A program made the translations under genes and the position numbers. From contig NZ_JBHFNP010000278.1 of assembly GCF_041929235.1 (NCBI RefSeq), positions 1 through 64,000 on the forward strand: a stretch of 64,000 bases of DNA. Direction: 5' to 3'. This DNA is from Microseira sp041929235 (GTDB lineage Bacteria; Cyanobacteriota; Cyanobacteriia; Cyanobacteriales; Aerosakkonemataceae). The stretch's first letter is position 1. Every line of letters begins with the position of its first letter. Of this stretch, positions 9,058-17,722 are shown piece after piece. Under the pieces are notes generated by a model, which saw only the letters and a list, made by a program, of their open reading frames with translations, was not told the origin of the DNA and did not search any database.

Positions 9058-9472
9058 GACTGATATTCCCTGAGGATAAACAGTTTCAGCTTCAGTTATT
9101 TCGCCATTCTTTGCTAAAATTAATCCCAAATTATTATAAGCATCGACCAAGTTTGAATCGAGAGCGATCGCATCTTGATAAGCCCCTATCGCCTCAGCCT
9201 CTTTATCCAATCTTTCTCAACAAGATCCTAGTACATAATACGCGGTTGCATTGGCAGCCAAATCAAAAGATTTTAAAATTGCTGACTGAGCATTTTGAGC
9301 CTAGCTAGTTTGATAATAAAAAATGCCTAAATTGCTCCTGGCTTCAGCGCGATCAATCCTCAACCGTAAATATTATTGATATTTTGGCACTGCGGCATCA
9401 AATTGCTGTTGCTGGTGCAAGGATAAGGCTTCTTGGTAAATTATATCCACGGCATTTTATGGCTGCATAAAA

Positions 9473-10387
9473 CTATCGAATACTCCTGGTAAATTTTTGG
9501 AGTCTGTTCCACACTTTTTCTAACAAATCTGGTTGGTCGGCGTCAAACCATTCAATTTCGGGATAAGCTTTAAACCAGGTGCGCTGTCGCTTGGCAAATT
9601 GTCGCGTATGCAAAACGGTTAAATCTTTCGCTTGGGCTAGGAAAACCTCTCCCGCTAGATATTGTTTGATTTCTCGATAGCCTAGAGTATCGAGTAAAGG
9701 TAAATCCATACCATATTTTTGGCACAGCAATTCTACCTCAGCTACTAAACCATCTTTTAGCATTTTTTCGGTTCGTTGTTCAATCCGTTTCTGAATGTGA
9801 GACGGATCGCAATCTAAGCCAATTTGTAAAATAGGATAAGTGGGTGGATTTTCGCCTTGCTGTTGGGAAATGGGAATTCCTGTGACATAATACACCTCTA
9901 AAGCGCGTAATGTCCTTACGGGATCGTTGGGATGAATTTTTTGAGCGGCGGCGGGATCGACTTGTTGCAGCAAGGCGTAAACTTGAGTTTGACCGAGGGA
10001 TTCGAGTTGCGAGCGCAATTCTTTCTGCGGCGCCACCCTGGGAATTTTCATCCCCCGCACGACTGATTTAATATATAAACCAGTCCCTCCCACTAATAAA
10101 GGAATGCATCCCCTTGCGTGAAACTGGGCAATTAATTCTTGAGCTTGCTGCTGGTAATCTGCAACCGTTAAAGTTTCTGTGGGATTGCAAATATCAATTA
10201 AATAGTGCGATACTCTCTGTTGTTCGCCAGGTGTTGGTTTAGCCGTGCCAATATCAAACTCCCGATAAACCAGCCGCGAGTCAGCGCTAATAATAACAGA
10301 ATTCAGTCTTTGAGCGATATCCAAAGCCAGTCCCGACTTCCCCGTCGCCGTAGCACCGCAGATAACTATAAGTGGGTTATAGGTCAT
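9473..10387 (-). CDS. miaA: tRNA dimethylallyltransferase MiaA
   Basis: A 304-residue protein, normal for MiaA, which transfers the dimethylallyl group to A37 of tRNAs reading UNN codons. The P-loop GATATGKSGLA lies at residues 11-21, followed by SADSRLVYREFDIGTAKP, the substrate-binding segment, and GGTGLYIKSVVRG. The C-terminal part has DTLGYREIKQYL and RQFAKRQRTWF. It reads away from gyrB with 271 bp between them. The 3' end touches the glycosyltransferase pseudogene. Confidence 0.95.
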   Translation of the reverse strand: MTYNPLIVICGATATGKSGLALDIAQRLNSVIISADSRLVYREFDIGTAKPTPGEQQRVSHYLIDICNPTETLTVADYQQQAQELIAQFHARGCIPLLVGGTGLYIKSVVRGMKIPRVAPQKELRSQLESLGQTQVYALLQQVDPAAAQKIHPNDPVRTLRALEVYYVTGIPISQQQGENPPTYPILQIGLDCDPSHIQKRIEQRTEKMLKDGLVAEVELLCQKYGMDLPLLDTLGYREIKQYLAGEVFLAQAKDLTVLHTRQFAKRQRTWFKAYPEIEWFDADQPDLLEKVWNRLQKFTRSIR

Positions 10388-10586
10388 AGGTCGTCAAGTT
10401 TAGCAGGTGTGCAGGTGTGCAAGGGAGCAAGGGAGCAAGGGAGAATATATATTCAAATTCTCCTCTTGCCCCTGGAGCCTCCCCGCCGTCGTGCCCACCT
10501 GCACCCCTGCCCCATTTGCGAAGGGTACATACCCCAGATAAAAAACCATCTATGATGCCCTCCGGTCGCCTATAAGCCTTTTATGT

Positions 10587-10592
10587 TATAAT
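10587..10592 (+). promoter_or_regulatory. Possible -10 element (TATAAT) upstream of gyrB
   Basis: A consensus TATAAT lies 66 bp upstream of the chosen gyrB ATG. No good -35 hexamer was seen at the usual distance. The rest of the 271-bp miaA-gyrB interval holds short repeats (GGTGTGCA and GGGAGCAA units near 10400-10440) and no gene. Confidence 0.35.
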
Positions 10593-10658
10593 TTTGGAGT
10601 GTTTTTTCCTTTTAGTGCTGCCAAGCGGATAAAAGGCTCTATTGGAGAAGTCCTTATT

Positions 10659-13600
10659 ATGACGAGTAGTTACGGCGCCGATCAGATTCGAGTTCTGGAA
10701 GGTCTGGAAGCAGTCCGCACGCGACCGGGTATGTACATTGGTAGCACCGGGCCAAGAGGACTCCACCATCTAGTGTACGAGGTAGTTGACAACTCCATCG
10801 ATGAGGCGCTAGCTGGCTACTGCACGCACATCGAAGTCGATCTGAATGCAGATGGTTCGGTCACGGTAACTGATGATGGTCGGGGTATCCCCACAGGTAT
10901 CCATCCCCAAACTGGCAAATCCGCCCTGGAAACGGTGTTGACGGTCCTCCACGCTGGCGGTAAATTTGGCGATGGAGGCTACAAGGTTTCTGGAGGACTG
11001 CACGGCGTCGGCGTTTCGGTGGTGAACGCTTTGTCCGAGTTGGTGGAAGTCACGGTGTGGCGAGAGAAGAAGGTTCACAAGCAGCGCTACGAACGGGGGA
11101 CCCCGGTCACAGAATTAGAGGTTAAGCCAATCAAAGAGAACCGAACGGGAACTTCGGTAACCTTCAGCCCCGATCCGCAAATCTTTACCACGGGAACCGA
11201 GTATGACTATACCACCTTGGCGGGACGCCTGCGCGAGTTGGCCTATCTCAATGCTGGGGTCAAAATTACATTTACCGATAACCGCACCGAATTGCTCAAA
11301 AGCAATACCCCCAAAGTAGAAGTCTACGAATACAAAGGCGGGATTCGGGAATACGTTGCTTACATGAACCGAGAAAAGCAACCACTGCACGAGGAAATTA
11401 TTTACGTGCAGGGAGAACGCAACAACGTCCAGGTGGAAGTGGCGTTGCAGTGGTCTTCTGATGCTTATACGGATAATTTATTGGGTTTTGCCAATAACAT
11501 CCGCACTGTGGATGGCGGCACGCACCTGGAAGGGTTGAAGGCGGTGCTGACGCGGACGTTGAATGCGATCGCTCGCAAGCGCAATAAAATTAAAGAATCC
11601 GAAGCCAACCTCGGCGGCGAAAACGTCCGCGAAGGCTTAACCGGCGTCATTTCCGTCAAAGTCCCCAATCCAGAATTTGAAGGTCAAACCAAAACCAAAC
11701 TCGGCAACACCGAAGTCAGGGGTATTGTTGATTCTCTAGTAGGCGAAATTCTCACCGAATACTTAGACTTTCACCCAGCAGTAGCAGACGCCATTATCGA
11801 AAAAGCAGTTCAGGCATTTAAAGCCGCAGAAGCTGCCCGTCGCGCCAGGGATTTAGTCCGCCGCAAATCCGTCTTAGAATCCTCCCCTTTACCCGGTAAA
11901 TTAGCCGATTGCAGCACCCGAGATCCCTCTGAATCCGAGATATTTCTAGTTGAAGGGGATTCGGCCGGCGGCTGTTGGGCCAGTTTTACTTATATATTAC
12001 TGGCTGATGGATCAGAAAAAACTATCAAAGAGATAGTTGACGAACAAGCAGAAGGAAAAGAACACTTCTGCTACACCATCCGCGAGAGTGGAAACATCGG
12101 TATCGAGCGGATTACTAACGCTCGGATGACCAAGGCAAATGCTGAAGTAATAAAGCTGACATTAGATAACGGGGAAATCCTGATCTGTACCCCGGATCAC
12201 CCCTTCATGTTGCGGGATGGCAGCTATAAAGCAGCAGCATTGCTGACCCCAGAAGATTCGTTGATGCCAATTCACCGCCAGATTTCCAAAAAAGATAAAA
12301 ATGGCTGGGGAATTGACGGTTACGAAATGGTTTTGAATCCCCTGAATGATAAGTGGATTTACACTCATCTTTTAGCGGATTTTTATAACCTAAAACATGG
12401 AGTTTATCAGGCATCGGATGGCAATCATCGCCATCACGTTGACTTCAATAAACGCAACAACAATCCGACAAATATTCAGCGACTTCCGGCGGAAGAACAT
12501 TTAGCACTTCATCGGGCGCATCTAGAGAAAACCTTGCACCGACCTGATGTAAAAGAAAAGAGTCGCCAAGTTCACATGAGCGAAGAATTTCGCGCCATGA
12601 TGAGCGAAAGGATGCAACAGCCAGAAACGCGACAAATTATATCAGAACAGGCGAAAGCTCAATGGCAAGATGAAGAGTACAAAGCTTACATGACTCAAAA
12701 ATGGCGTGAGTTTTATGAGAGTAATGAAGCTTATCGCCAGCAAAATCAGGAACTATTGGACAAAGCGCAGCAAGAGTATTGGAGTGATGAAGCGAATCGT
12801 TTAGCACAAGCTGAACGGGTGCGGAATTACTTTGCCAATAATCCTGAAGCGCGTGCAGCTCATTCAGAATTAGCGAAAAAGCAATGGGAAGATGAGGATT
12901 TGTTGGAATGGCGACGCCAAAAGACAAAGGAACAATGGACTTATGAATACCGCATCAAGCGGAAGGAAGCGTTAGACAAAACCTACTATCGCAAGACGAT
13001 TGAGGCGTTGAAGAAAGTAGAAATTTGTTGCCACGGCTATCTGGATTTGGAGCTTTATCAATGCTACCGTCGCCGCCTGCGGGATAAGTCCTTGTTGACA
13101 TTTGAAACTTTTTGCGATCGCTACTTCTACGGCGACATCACCGCAGCGAAGCGCGCAGTCAAGAATTACAATCACCGCGTGGTTAAAATCGAACCCGTAG
13201 AAGAGCGCTACGACGTTTACGACATCGAAGTTCCCAACAGCCACAACTTCGCCCTAGCGAGTGGTGTATTCGTCCACAATAGCGCCAAACAAGGACGCGA
13301 TCGCCGCTTCCAAGCCATCCTCCCCTTGCGCGGTAAAATCCTGAACATAGAGAAAACCGACGACGCCAAAATTTACAAAAATAACGAAATCCAATCCTTG
13401 ATTACAGCGCTTGGATTAGGCGTCAAAGGCGAGGAATTCGATGCATCTGGACTACGCTATCACCGCATAGTGATCATGAGCGTAGCTGGTGATGAACCAA
13501 CCCTGGTGGCGGACGATACAGGCAAGACCGAATTTGTCTCTATCGGTCAATTCATTGATGATTGCGTTGAAGGTCGTCGGACTACAGAAAATTATCGCGT

Positions 13601-15557
13601 CATCTCCTTTGACCCCGTGACCCACGCCACCCGCTTTCGACCCCTCAAAGCTGTGATTCGTCACAGCCACGAGGAGCCGATGTATAAAATTACAACGCGC
13701 TACAATCGCTCGCTCAAAGTGACATCATCTCACAGCGTGTTTGTCTACGAAGATGGGCAAGTACGTCTCAAAAAAGGCAACGAAGTTCGACCAGGCGATT
13801 TGTTGGTAGCTAGTCGGCGTCTTCCGCGTCCAGACGTGAGTCCAACTGAAATTGATTTGCTGGCAACATTATACCGGACTGGCTTAACCGAGGGACTCTA
13901 CCTACAAGGCGAAGACGTGCGGCAAGTAGCCAGTAAACGGGTTTTGGCGAAGGTAACGCGCCCAGAATTGTGGAGCGAACCGCGAGTTAAATTAGAGTTA
14001 GAAGATTGGCAACAACTGATAAGTCAACGTCAGGCGTTGGGAGTCTCCCAGAAAAAGGTTGCCAATGCTTGTGGCGTCAAGCAACCAATTACAATTAGTC
14101 ACTGGGAGCGTGGAATTAACCGACCAACCTTGCCTGACTTTCTCAGTTATCTGGAAGCCATTGGTGGCAATGAAAATATCCTCTATGAAACATTGCCCAG
14201 CAAAATTGACGAACGACTGGCACAAGATGAGAAGAGCAAAAATGCCCGTTGGCGGGAAGTAAGTTGTGACAAACCGTTGGATTTCTTCACCCCCAGCGAA
14301 CTCGCTCAAATGGGTGCAGATGTAAAAATTGTGCCGCAAGCGCATACCGATAAAGCATTTGGTCGCTACCTACCAATTACTCGCGAATTAATCTGGTTTT
14401 TGGGCTGGTATGTTGCTAAAGGAAGTTTGCTCCAGCATCAAGTTAGCCTTAGCTTGGGCAAAAAAGATGAGCCGTTCATCCCCGAACTCTGCGCTGCTAT
14501 TGAGAAGGTGTTTGGTGAAATACCTCATCGCTATAACGATCCAAGGTATGACGGAATCAAGCTCTACTTCCACAGCATTGCAGCAGCGCGACTTTTGAAA
14601 GCTTGGGGTTTGAATGGATCGGACCATGAGAAGAAATTGCCAGATATCGTTTTCAGCTTGCCTGAAACATTGCAGCTGGCGTTTCTGGAAGGTTACTTCC
14701 TGGGAGATGGCTCAGCAGGGAAAAATAGCATCATATTTACCACCTCCTCTCCCACTCTCAAAGATGGGCTACTCTATCTGTTCGGACAACTAGGCATAAT
14801 AGCCAGCGTTCATAACAGTCAGTCATCCAACCCCCCGGAAGCACCTGTTCAAACTCGCCACTACGCCTACTACATTCGGTTAAGTACCAAGGAACAGCTA
14901 GAACGGTGGAAGTCAATCTGGCAGCGCCACCCCAAAGCGTCACGGCTAGAGGAGCATCTGGCACGTCCAGGGAGCCAAGCAAAGCAATATGTGACAATAG
15001 GCGAGGATTTGATGGGGTTGAAAGTGGTTTCGGCTGAGGAAATAGATCTAGTCGGTGACTATGTTTACGATTTCTCAGTTGAGGGTGACGAAAACTTCAT
15101 TTGTGGCATAGGTGGAGTCGGAGCAAAAAATACTGATGCTGACGTTGATGGCGCGCATATCCGTACCCTGTTGTTAACTTTCTTCTATCGGTATCAACGG
15201 GCGCTGATCGACCAAGGCTATATTTACATCGCCTGTCCTCCGTTGTATAAAGTAGAACGGGGTCGCTCTCACTACTACTGCTATAGCGATCGCGAACTGC
15301 AAAACCAGCTGCGGGAATTCCCCCCCAATGCCAACTACACCATCCAACGGTTCAAAGGATTGGGCGAAATGATGCCAGCACAGTTGTGGGAAACAACGAT
15401 GAACCCGGAAACGCGCACGCTCAAACAAGTCGAAATCGAAGATGCCGCCGAAGCGGATCGAATCTTTACAATCTTGATGGGCGACAGAGTGCAACCCCGC
15501 CGCGAGTTCATCGAAACCTACGGTCCCAAACTCAACCTTACCGACTTGGATATCTAA
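10659..15557 (+). CDS. gyrB: DNA gyrase subunit B precursor with two inteins
   Basis: The ATG at 10659 follows a GGAG at 10644-10647 and gives MTSSYGADQIRVLEGL, the family start. An upstream GTG at 10599 in the same frame is less likely. The GHKL ATPase motifs are present: DNSIDEALAG, DDGRGIP and GLHGVGVSVVNALS. The TOPRIM domain is interrupted twice, after EGDSAGG (intein 1, 11973-13280) and after RIVIM (intein 2, 13479-15131). The exteins join as GDSAGG-SAKQGRD and IVIM-TDADVDGAH, giving 645 residues, the normal size. The precursor has 1632 residues. Gyrase introduces negative supercoils, so splicing must work for the cell to live if this is the only gyrB. Confidence 0.96.
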   Translation: MTSSYGADQIRVLEGLEAVRTRPGMYIGSTGPRGLHHLVYEVVDNSIDEALAGYCTHIEVDLNADGSVTVTDDGRGIPTGIHPQTGKSALETVLTVLHAGGKFGDGGYKVSGGLHGVGVSVVNALSELVEVTVWREKKVHKQRYERGTPVTELEVKPIKENRTGTSVTFSPDPQIFTTGTEYDYTTLAGRLRELAYLNAGVKITFTDNRTELLKSNTPKVEVYEYKGGIREYVAYMNREKQPLHEEIIYVQGERNNVQVEVALQWSSDAYTDNLLGFANNIRTVDGGTHLEGLKAVLTRTLNAIARKRNKIKESEANLGGENVREGLTGVISVKVPNPEFEGQTKTKLGNTEVRGIVDSLVGEILTEYLDFHPAVADAIIEKAVQAFKAAEAARRARDLVRRKSVLESSPLPGKLADCSTRDPSESEIFLVEGDSAGGCWASFTYILLADGSEKTIKEIVDEQAEGKEHFCYTIRESGNIGIERITNARMTKANAEVIKLTLDNGEILICTPDHPFMLRDGSYKAAALLTPEDSLMPIHRQISKKDKNGWGIDGYEMVLNPLNDKWIYTHLLADFYNLKHGVYQASDGNHRHHVDFNKRNNNPTNIQRLPAEEHLALHRAHLEKTLHRPDVKEKSRQVHMSEEFRAMMSERMQQPETRQIISEQAKAQWQDEEYKAYMTQKWREFYESNEAYRQQNQELLDKAQQEYWSDEANRLAQAERVRNYFANNPEARAAHSELAKKQWEDEDLLEWRRQKTKEQWTYEYRIKRKEALDKTYYRKTIEALKKVEICCHGYLDLELYQCYRRRLRDKSLLTFETFCDRYFYGDITAAKRAVKNYNHRVVKIEPVEERYDVYDIEVPNSHNFALASGVFVHNSAKQGRDRRFQAILPLRGKILNIEKTDDAKIYKNNEIQSLITALGLGVKGEEFDASGLRYHRIVIMSVAGDEPTLVADDTGKTEFVSIGQFIDDCVEGRRTTENYRVISFDPVTHATRFRPLKAVIRHSHEEPMYKITTRYNRSLKVTSSHSVFVYEDGQVRLKKGNEVRPGDLLVASRRLPRPDVSPTEIDLLATLYRTGLTEGLYLQGEDVRQVASKRVLAKVTRPELWSEPRVKLELEDWQQLISQRQALGVSQKKVANACGVKQPITISHWERGINRPTLPDFLSYLEAIGGNENILYETLPSKIDERLAQDEKSKNARWREVSCDKPLDFFTPSELAQMGADVKIVPQAHTDKAFGRYLPITRELIWFLGWYVAKGSLLQHQVSLSLGKKDEPFIPELCAAIEKVFGEIPHRYNDPRYDGIKLYFHSIAAARLLKAWGLNGSDHEKKLPDIVFSLPETLQLAFLEGYFLGDGSAGKNSIIFTTSSPTLKDGLLYLFGQLGIIASVHNSQSSNPPEAPVQTRHYAYYIRLSTKEQLERWKSIWQRHPKASRLEEHLARPGSQAKQYVTIGEDLMGLKVVSAEEIDLVGDYVYDFSVEGDENFICGIGGVGAKNTDADVDGAHIRTLLLTFFYRYQRALIDQGYIYIACPPLYKVERGRSHYYCYSDRELQNQLREFPPNANYTIQRFKGLGEMMPAQLWETTMNPETRTLKQVEIEDAAEADRIFTILMGDRVQPRREFIETYGPKLNLTDLDI
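11973..13280 (+). other. Intein 1 in GyrB (436 aa) with HNH-type homing endonuclease
   Basis: It starts with Cys1 (CWASFTYILLADGSEKTI) and ends VFVHN before Ser+1, the canonical His-Asn/Ser splice junction. Block B is seen in LICTPDHPFML. The N-terminal part strongly resembles the known Synechocystis GyrB intein inserted at the same EGDSAGG/S site (recalled, not searched). In the middle, DGNHRHHVDFNKRNNNPTN is an HNH-like motif. It is followed by several imperfect repeats rich in SE, W and Q (such as SEQAKAQWQDEEYKAYM) that recall NUMOD-type DNA-binding modules. Block A lacks the usual GDT after Cys1, which is worth noting. Confidence 0.88.
13479..15131 (+). other. Intein 2 in GyrB (551 aa) with LAGLIDADG endonuclease and XRE-like helix-turn-helix
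   Basis: It starts with Ser1 (SVAGDEPTLVADD) and ends GVGAKN before Thr+1, so the penultimate residue is Lys instead of the common His. Block B is VTSSHSVFVY. Two LAGLIDADG-like helices are visible: LIWFLGWYVAKGSL and LAFLEGYFLGDGSA. Between the splicing half and the endonuclease sits a Cro/C1-type helix-turn-helix (LGVSQKKVANACGV, ISHWERGINRP) at about 14010-14170. The insertion site interrupts the DxD metal motif of the TOPRIM fold (TDADVDG). The HTH probably contributes to target recognition; this is inference. Confidence 0.85.
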
Positions 15558-15564
15558 TCGGGCC

Positions 15565-15594
15565 AGAGGAGCAGAGGAGCAGAGGAGCAGAGGA
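15565..15594. repeat. Short tandem repeat (AGAGGAGC units)
   Basis: Four near-exact copies of an 8-base unit lie directly after the gyrB stop. A CCCCAGCTC/AAGCTCCCC-rich stretch follows at about 15620-15660. No terminator-like hairpin with a T-run was recognised here. Confidence 0.6.
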
Positions 15595-15762
15595 AGATAA
15601 CGAAGTAGAAGTAATGACTTCCCCAGCTCCCCCAGCTCAAGAAAGCTCCCCAAGCTCCCCCTTTCGTAAAAAATCTTAATGAAATTTCTCATCAATTCAG
15701 TCTAATGTAACGATTTAGGGGTTTTAAATCTTAGCCGGATCAATAGACTCCTCAGTAAACTT

Positions 15763-16140
15763 TAGGGACTGTAATTTAGCGTCAGCACCCCGCTCTAAAG
15801 ATTTGGGGTAACGTTATCCCAAATCTTTAGGTAGCTGACCAGCCCAAGTCCCGAAAACGGGGCAACTACGTTATCGGCAAGCGTTCAAGTTCCTACCAGG
15901 GAATGCGTAGCCAGTTCTCTGCTCTAGAACTCGGTCGTTAAACAGTCCTACGAGGGGTAAGGCAGTGCGGCTCTTGGTAGTACCGACCGATAACAATGGC
16001 CTTGGCTAACTTTACCCCAGAAATGGGAGATTTGGGGAGAACAAATCCTCAGAGAGGGGTAACCATACCCCTCCACCCCGAAAGGGAAAGGCATTTAACC
16101 ATGCCGTGTTACGTTTCATACACCACTTAAAAGAAGGTGG
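15763..16140 (+). ncRNA. HEARO-like structured RNA (IscB omega-RNA type) without an iscB gene
   Basis: Dense pairing is visible: GTCAGC (15781) with GCTGAC (15834) enclosing a 12-bp hairpin (15796-15807 with 15818-15829). AGTTCT pairs with AGAACT near 15913, GGTCG with CGACC, GGGGTAA with TTTACCCC, GAGGGGTA with TACCCCTC, and GGCAT with ATGCC. Short blocks match the IscB omega-RNA as I remember it: CTGA then CCGAAA, ATGCGTAGCCAGTT, and GGGGAGAACAAATCCTC before a pyrimidine hairpin. In HEARO elements iscB follows directly; here ho1 follows and no iscB is present. The 16 or so bases before 15781 would be the guide. The identification is inference from memory of the family. Confidence 0.55.
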
Positions 16141-16165
16141 TTTCCACGTTCCCGCGAGGTTTTAG

Positions 16166-16900
16166 ATGAGCACTAATTTAGCGACCAAATTACGCGAAGG
16201 CACCAAAAAAGCCCATACAGCGGCAGAAAACGTCGGTTTTGTCAAGTGCTTTTTACGAGGCGTTGTCGAAAAAAACTCATACCGGAAACTGGTAGCCAAT
16301 CTCTACTTCGTCTATTCCGCGATTGAAGAAGAGATGGAACGGCACAAAAACCATCCGATTCTGTCCCATATTTACTTCAAAGAACTGAACCGGAAAAAGA
16401 GCTTAGAGCAAGATCTGAGCTACTACTACGGGTCAAACTGGCGCGAAGAAGTGGCTCCCTCCCCAGCTGCCCTTGCTTACGTAGAGCGAATTCGGGAAGT
16501 ATCCCAAAGCGAACCGGAACTGTTGATTGCCCAATCCTACACCCGTTACCTGGGTGACCTATCCGGCGGTCAAATCCTCAAAGGCATTGCTCAACGGGGG
16601 ATGAACCTGAATGGGCAAGGCATCGCGTTCTACGAATTCCAAGATATTCCTGACGAAAAGGCGTTTAAGAATAAATATCGGCAAGCGCTCAACGATCTCC
16701 CGATTGATGAAACCAAGGCAAATCGCATCGTCGATGAAGCCAATGCTGCGTTTGGCATGAACATGAAGATGTTCAAAGAACTCGAAGGCAATCTGATCAA
16801 GGCGATTGGTTTGCTGCTTTACAACACCCTGACTCGCAAACGCAGCCAGGGTAGCACCGAAGAACCCGATACCGAAGCTGGATTGGCAACGGCTGAGTAA
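16166..16900 (+). CDS. ho1: Heme oxygenase (biliverdin-producing)
   Basis: A 244-residue HO1-type enzyme that opens heme to biliverdin, CO and iron with reduced ferredoxin, the first step towards phycobilins. The proximal His lies in REGTKKAHTAAENVGFVK near residue 18. The distal helix segment is YTRYLGDLSGGQILKGIA with the family's Gly-rich kink. The C-terminal tail after TRKRSQG is acidic and variable. The start follows GCGAGG by 8 bases. pcyA, the next enzyme of the pathway, lies about 33 kb downstream. The gene begins only about 25 bases after the HEARO-like RNA, so its promoter may lie within or before that element. Confidence 0.95.
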   Translation: MSTNLATKLREGTKKAHTAAENVGFVKCFLRGVVEKNSYRKLVANLYFVYSAIEEEMERHKNHPILSHIYFKELNRKKSLEQDLSYYYGSNWREEVAPSPAALAYVERIREVSQSEPELLIAQSYTRYLGDLSGGQILKGIAQRGMNLNGQGIAFYEFQDIPDEKAFKNKYRQALNDLPIDETKANRIVDEANAAFGMNMKMFKELEGNLIKAIGLLLYNTLTRKRSQGSTEEPDTEAGLATAE

Positions 16901-16957
16901 AATCCCTGTCGAATCAAATAGATTCGCAATTGCTAAATAACTAAAAATTGCACTTTT

Positions 16958-17018
16958 ACAATCCTGAAAGCTGGGTGAAACGGACAGCGTTTCTCTTTCA
17001 TCAAGCTTTCAGGATTGT
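16958..17018 (+). terminator. Long hairpin after ho1, possible terminator
   Basis: A perfect 15-bp stem (ACAATCCTGAAAGCT with AGCTTTCAGGATTGT) encloses a 31-base loop that can itself pair (TGAAA with TTTCA). It lies 58 bp after the ho1 stop. No long T-run follows, so it could instead be an RNA-stability element or a small RNA. Confidence 0.45.
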
Positions 17019-17071
17019 TAGCTTCTGTGGCAGTAGAGAGCGCAAGCTACAGATTCCAGGCTGACTCAACC

Positions 17072-17212
17072 AGAAGAATCGAGTAAAATATAGCCTGAGC
17101 CTATCACCAAAGTTTCTTGCTGGGATATCCAGTTGCAAACCCACGATTTTTCCTAGAAACCCGGTTTCTTTGCGTAAGACCTGAACAAGAAGAATCGAGT
17201 AAAATATAGCCT
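17072..17212. repeat. Pair of 25-bp direct repeats
   Basis: AGAAGAATCGAGTAAAATAT plus AGCCT occurs at 17072-17096 and again at 17188-17212, 116 bp apart. Between them lies an AGAAACCCGGTTTCTTTGCG segment related to the right end of MITE family A. This may record a local duplication or imprecise excision. Confidence 0.6.
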
Positions 17213-17593
17213 TAAAGCTTTTGCCCTACACGCCAGAAAAATGCTGGCTTTGTCTCGGTTTAGTGGTAATTGCTCGGTTGTATTTTTAGGGGCTCGGTGC
17301 TAATGTTGCGCTCGCCTCCGTAGGCACGATTGATTTACTGAAAGTCTACTGAAACTTTACGCAATCTTAAATATTACTGTTAAATTTTTCCGGCGATGAT
17401 AGTAAACTTAGAGTATTAGTAACAACACCTTTCGCCGCACTTACGCAGAACTTATATCAGCAGGGTTAGTTCTCATCTACCAAACCATAGAAGTCGCCCA
17501 TAAAGTGTAATTTTGCGTAACGGTAACGGCAAGCTTCAAACCATCGCGAGATCGCAGCATCGTAATCTCACGCTGGTTTGACAGTATCTACCT

Positions 17594-17722
17594 CAGGACT
17601 TACGCAAGGGCGTTGCCAGAAACAAAGGTGAGACCGTCGTTCGCGCAGCGTGCCGGAGGCATATCTCTAGTTCCCAAACCAACGATTTTTCGGATCACCA
17701 AAGTTTCTTTGCGTAAGTCCTG
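17594..17722. mobile_element. MITE family A, copy 2 (129 bp)
   Basis: Terminal repeats CAGGACTTACGCA and TGCGTAAGTCCTG are flanked by a 5-bp duplication TACCT on both sides. The left interior is the same as in copy 1 at 7804. It has no coding capacity. Confidence 0.85.

Larger units (their letters stand above)
7510..9465 (-). pseudogene. SPINDLY/OGT-type TPR O-GlcNAc transferase, decayed and hit by three MITEs
   Basis: Fragments in several frames line up with a TPR plus Glyco_transf_41 protein. Minus-strand reading from 9465 gives TPR pieces (EAIGAYQDAIALDSNLVDAY). Near 8400-8660 it gives APVQCTAWGHPVTSG. At 8014-8337 there is IGLPNIGV and APFKYLPQPDYIFAEIARHFPQA. Next comes FFLDTLSWSGGNTSLE (about 7960-8010), and finally CPGEFMGGRHAYAFLKM through a stop at 7510. 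Many stops and frameshifts separate the pieces, including a TGA inside the EAIACN segment. MITEs sit at 7804-7956, 8647-8781 and 8954-9057. No functional product is expected. This explains the apparent 2-kb gene desert. Confidence 0.8.

Noticed and set aside
11465..15000. Several minus-strand frames of 65-115 codons within gyrB and its inteins
   Set aside because: They are antisense shadows of the long gyrB frame, with no family resemblance.
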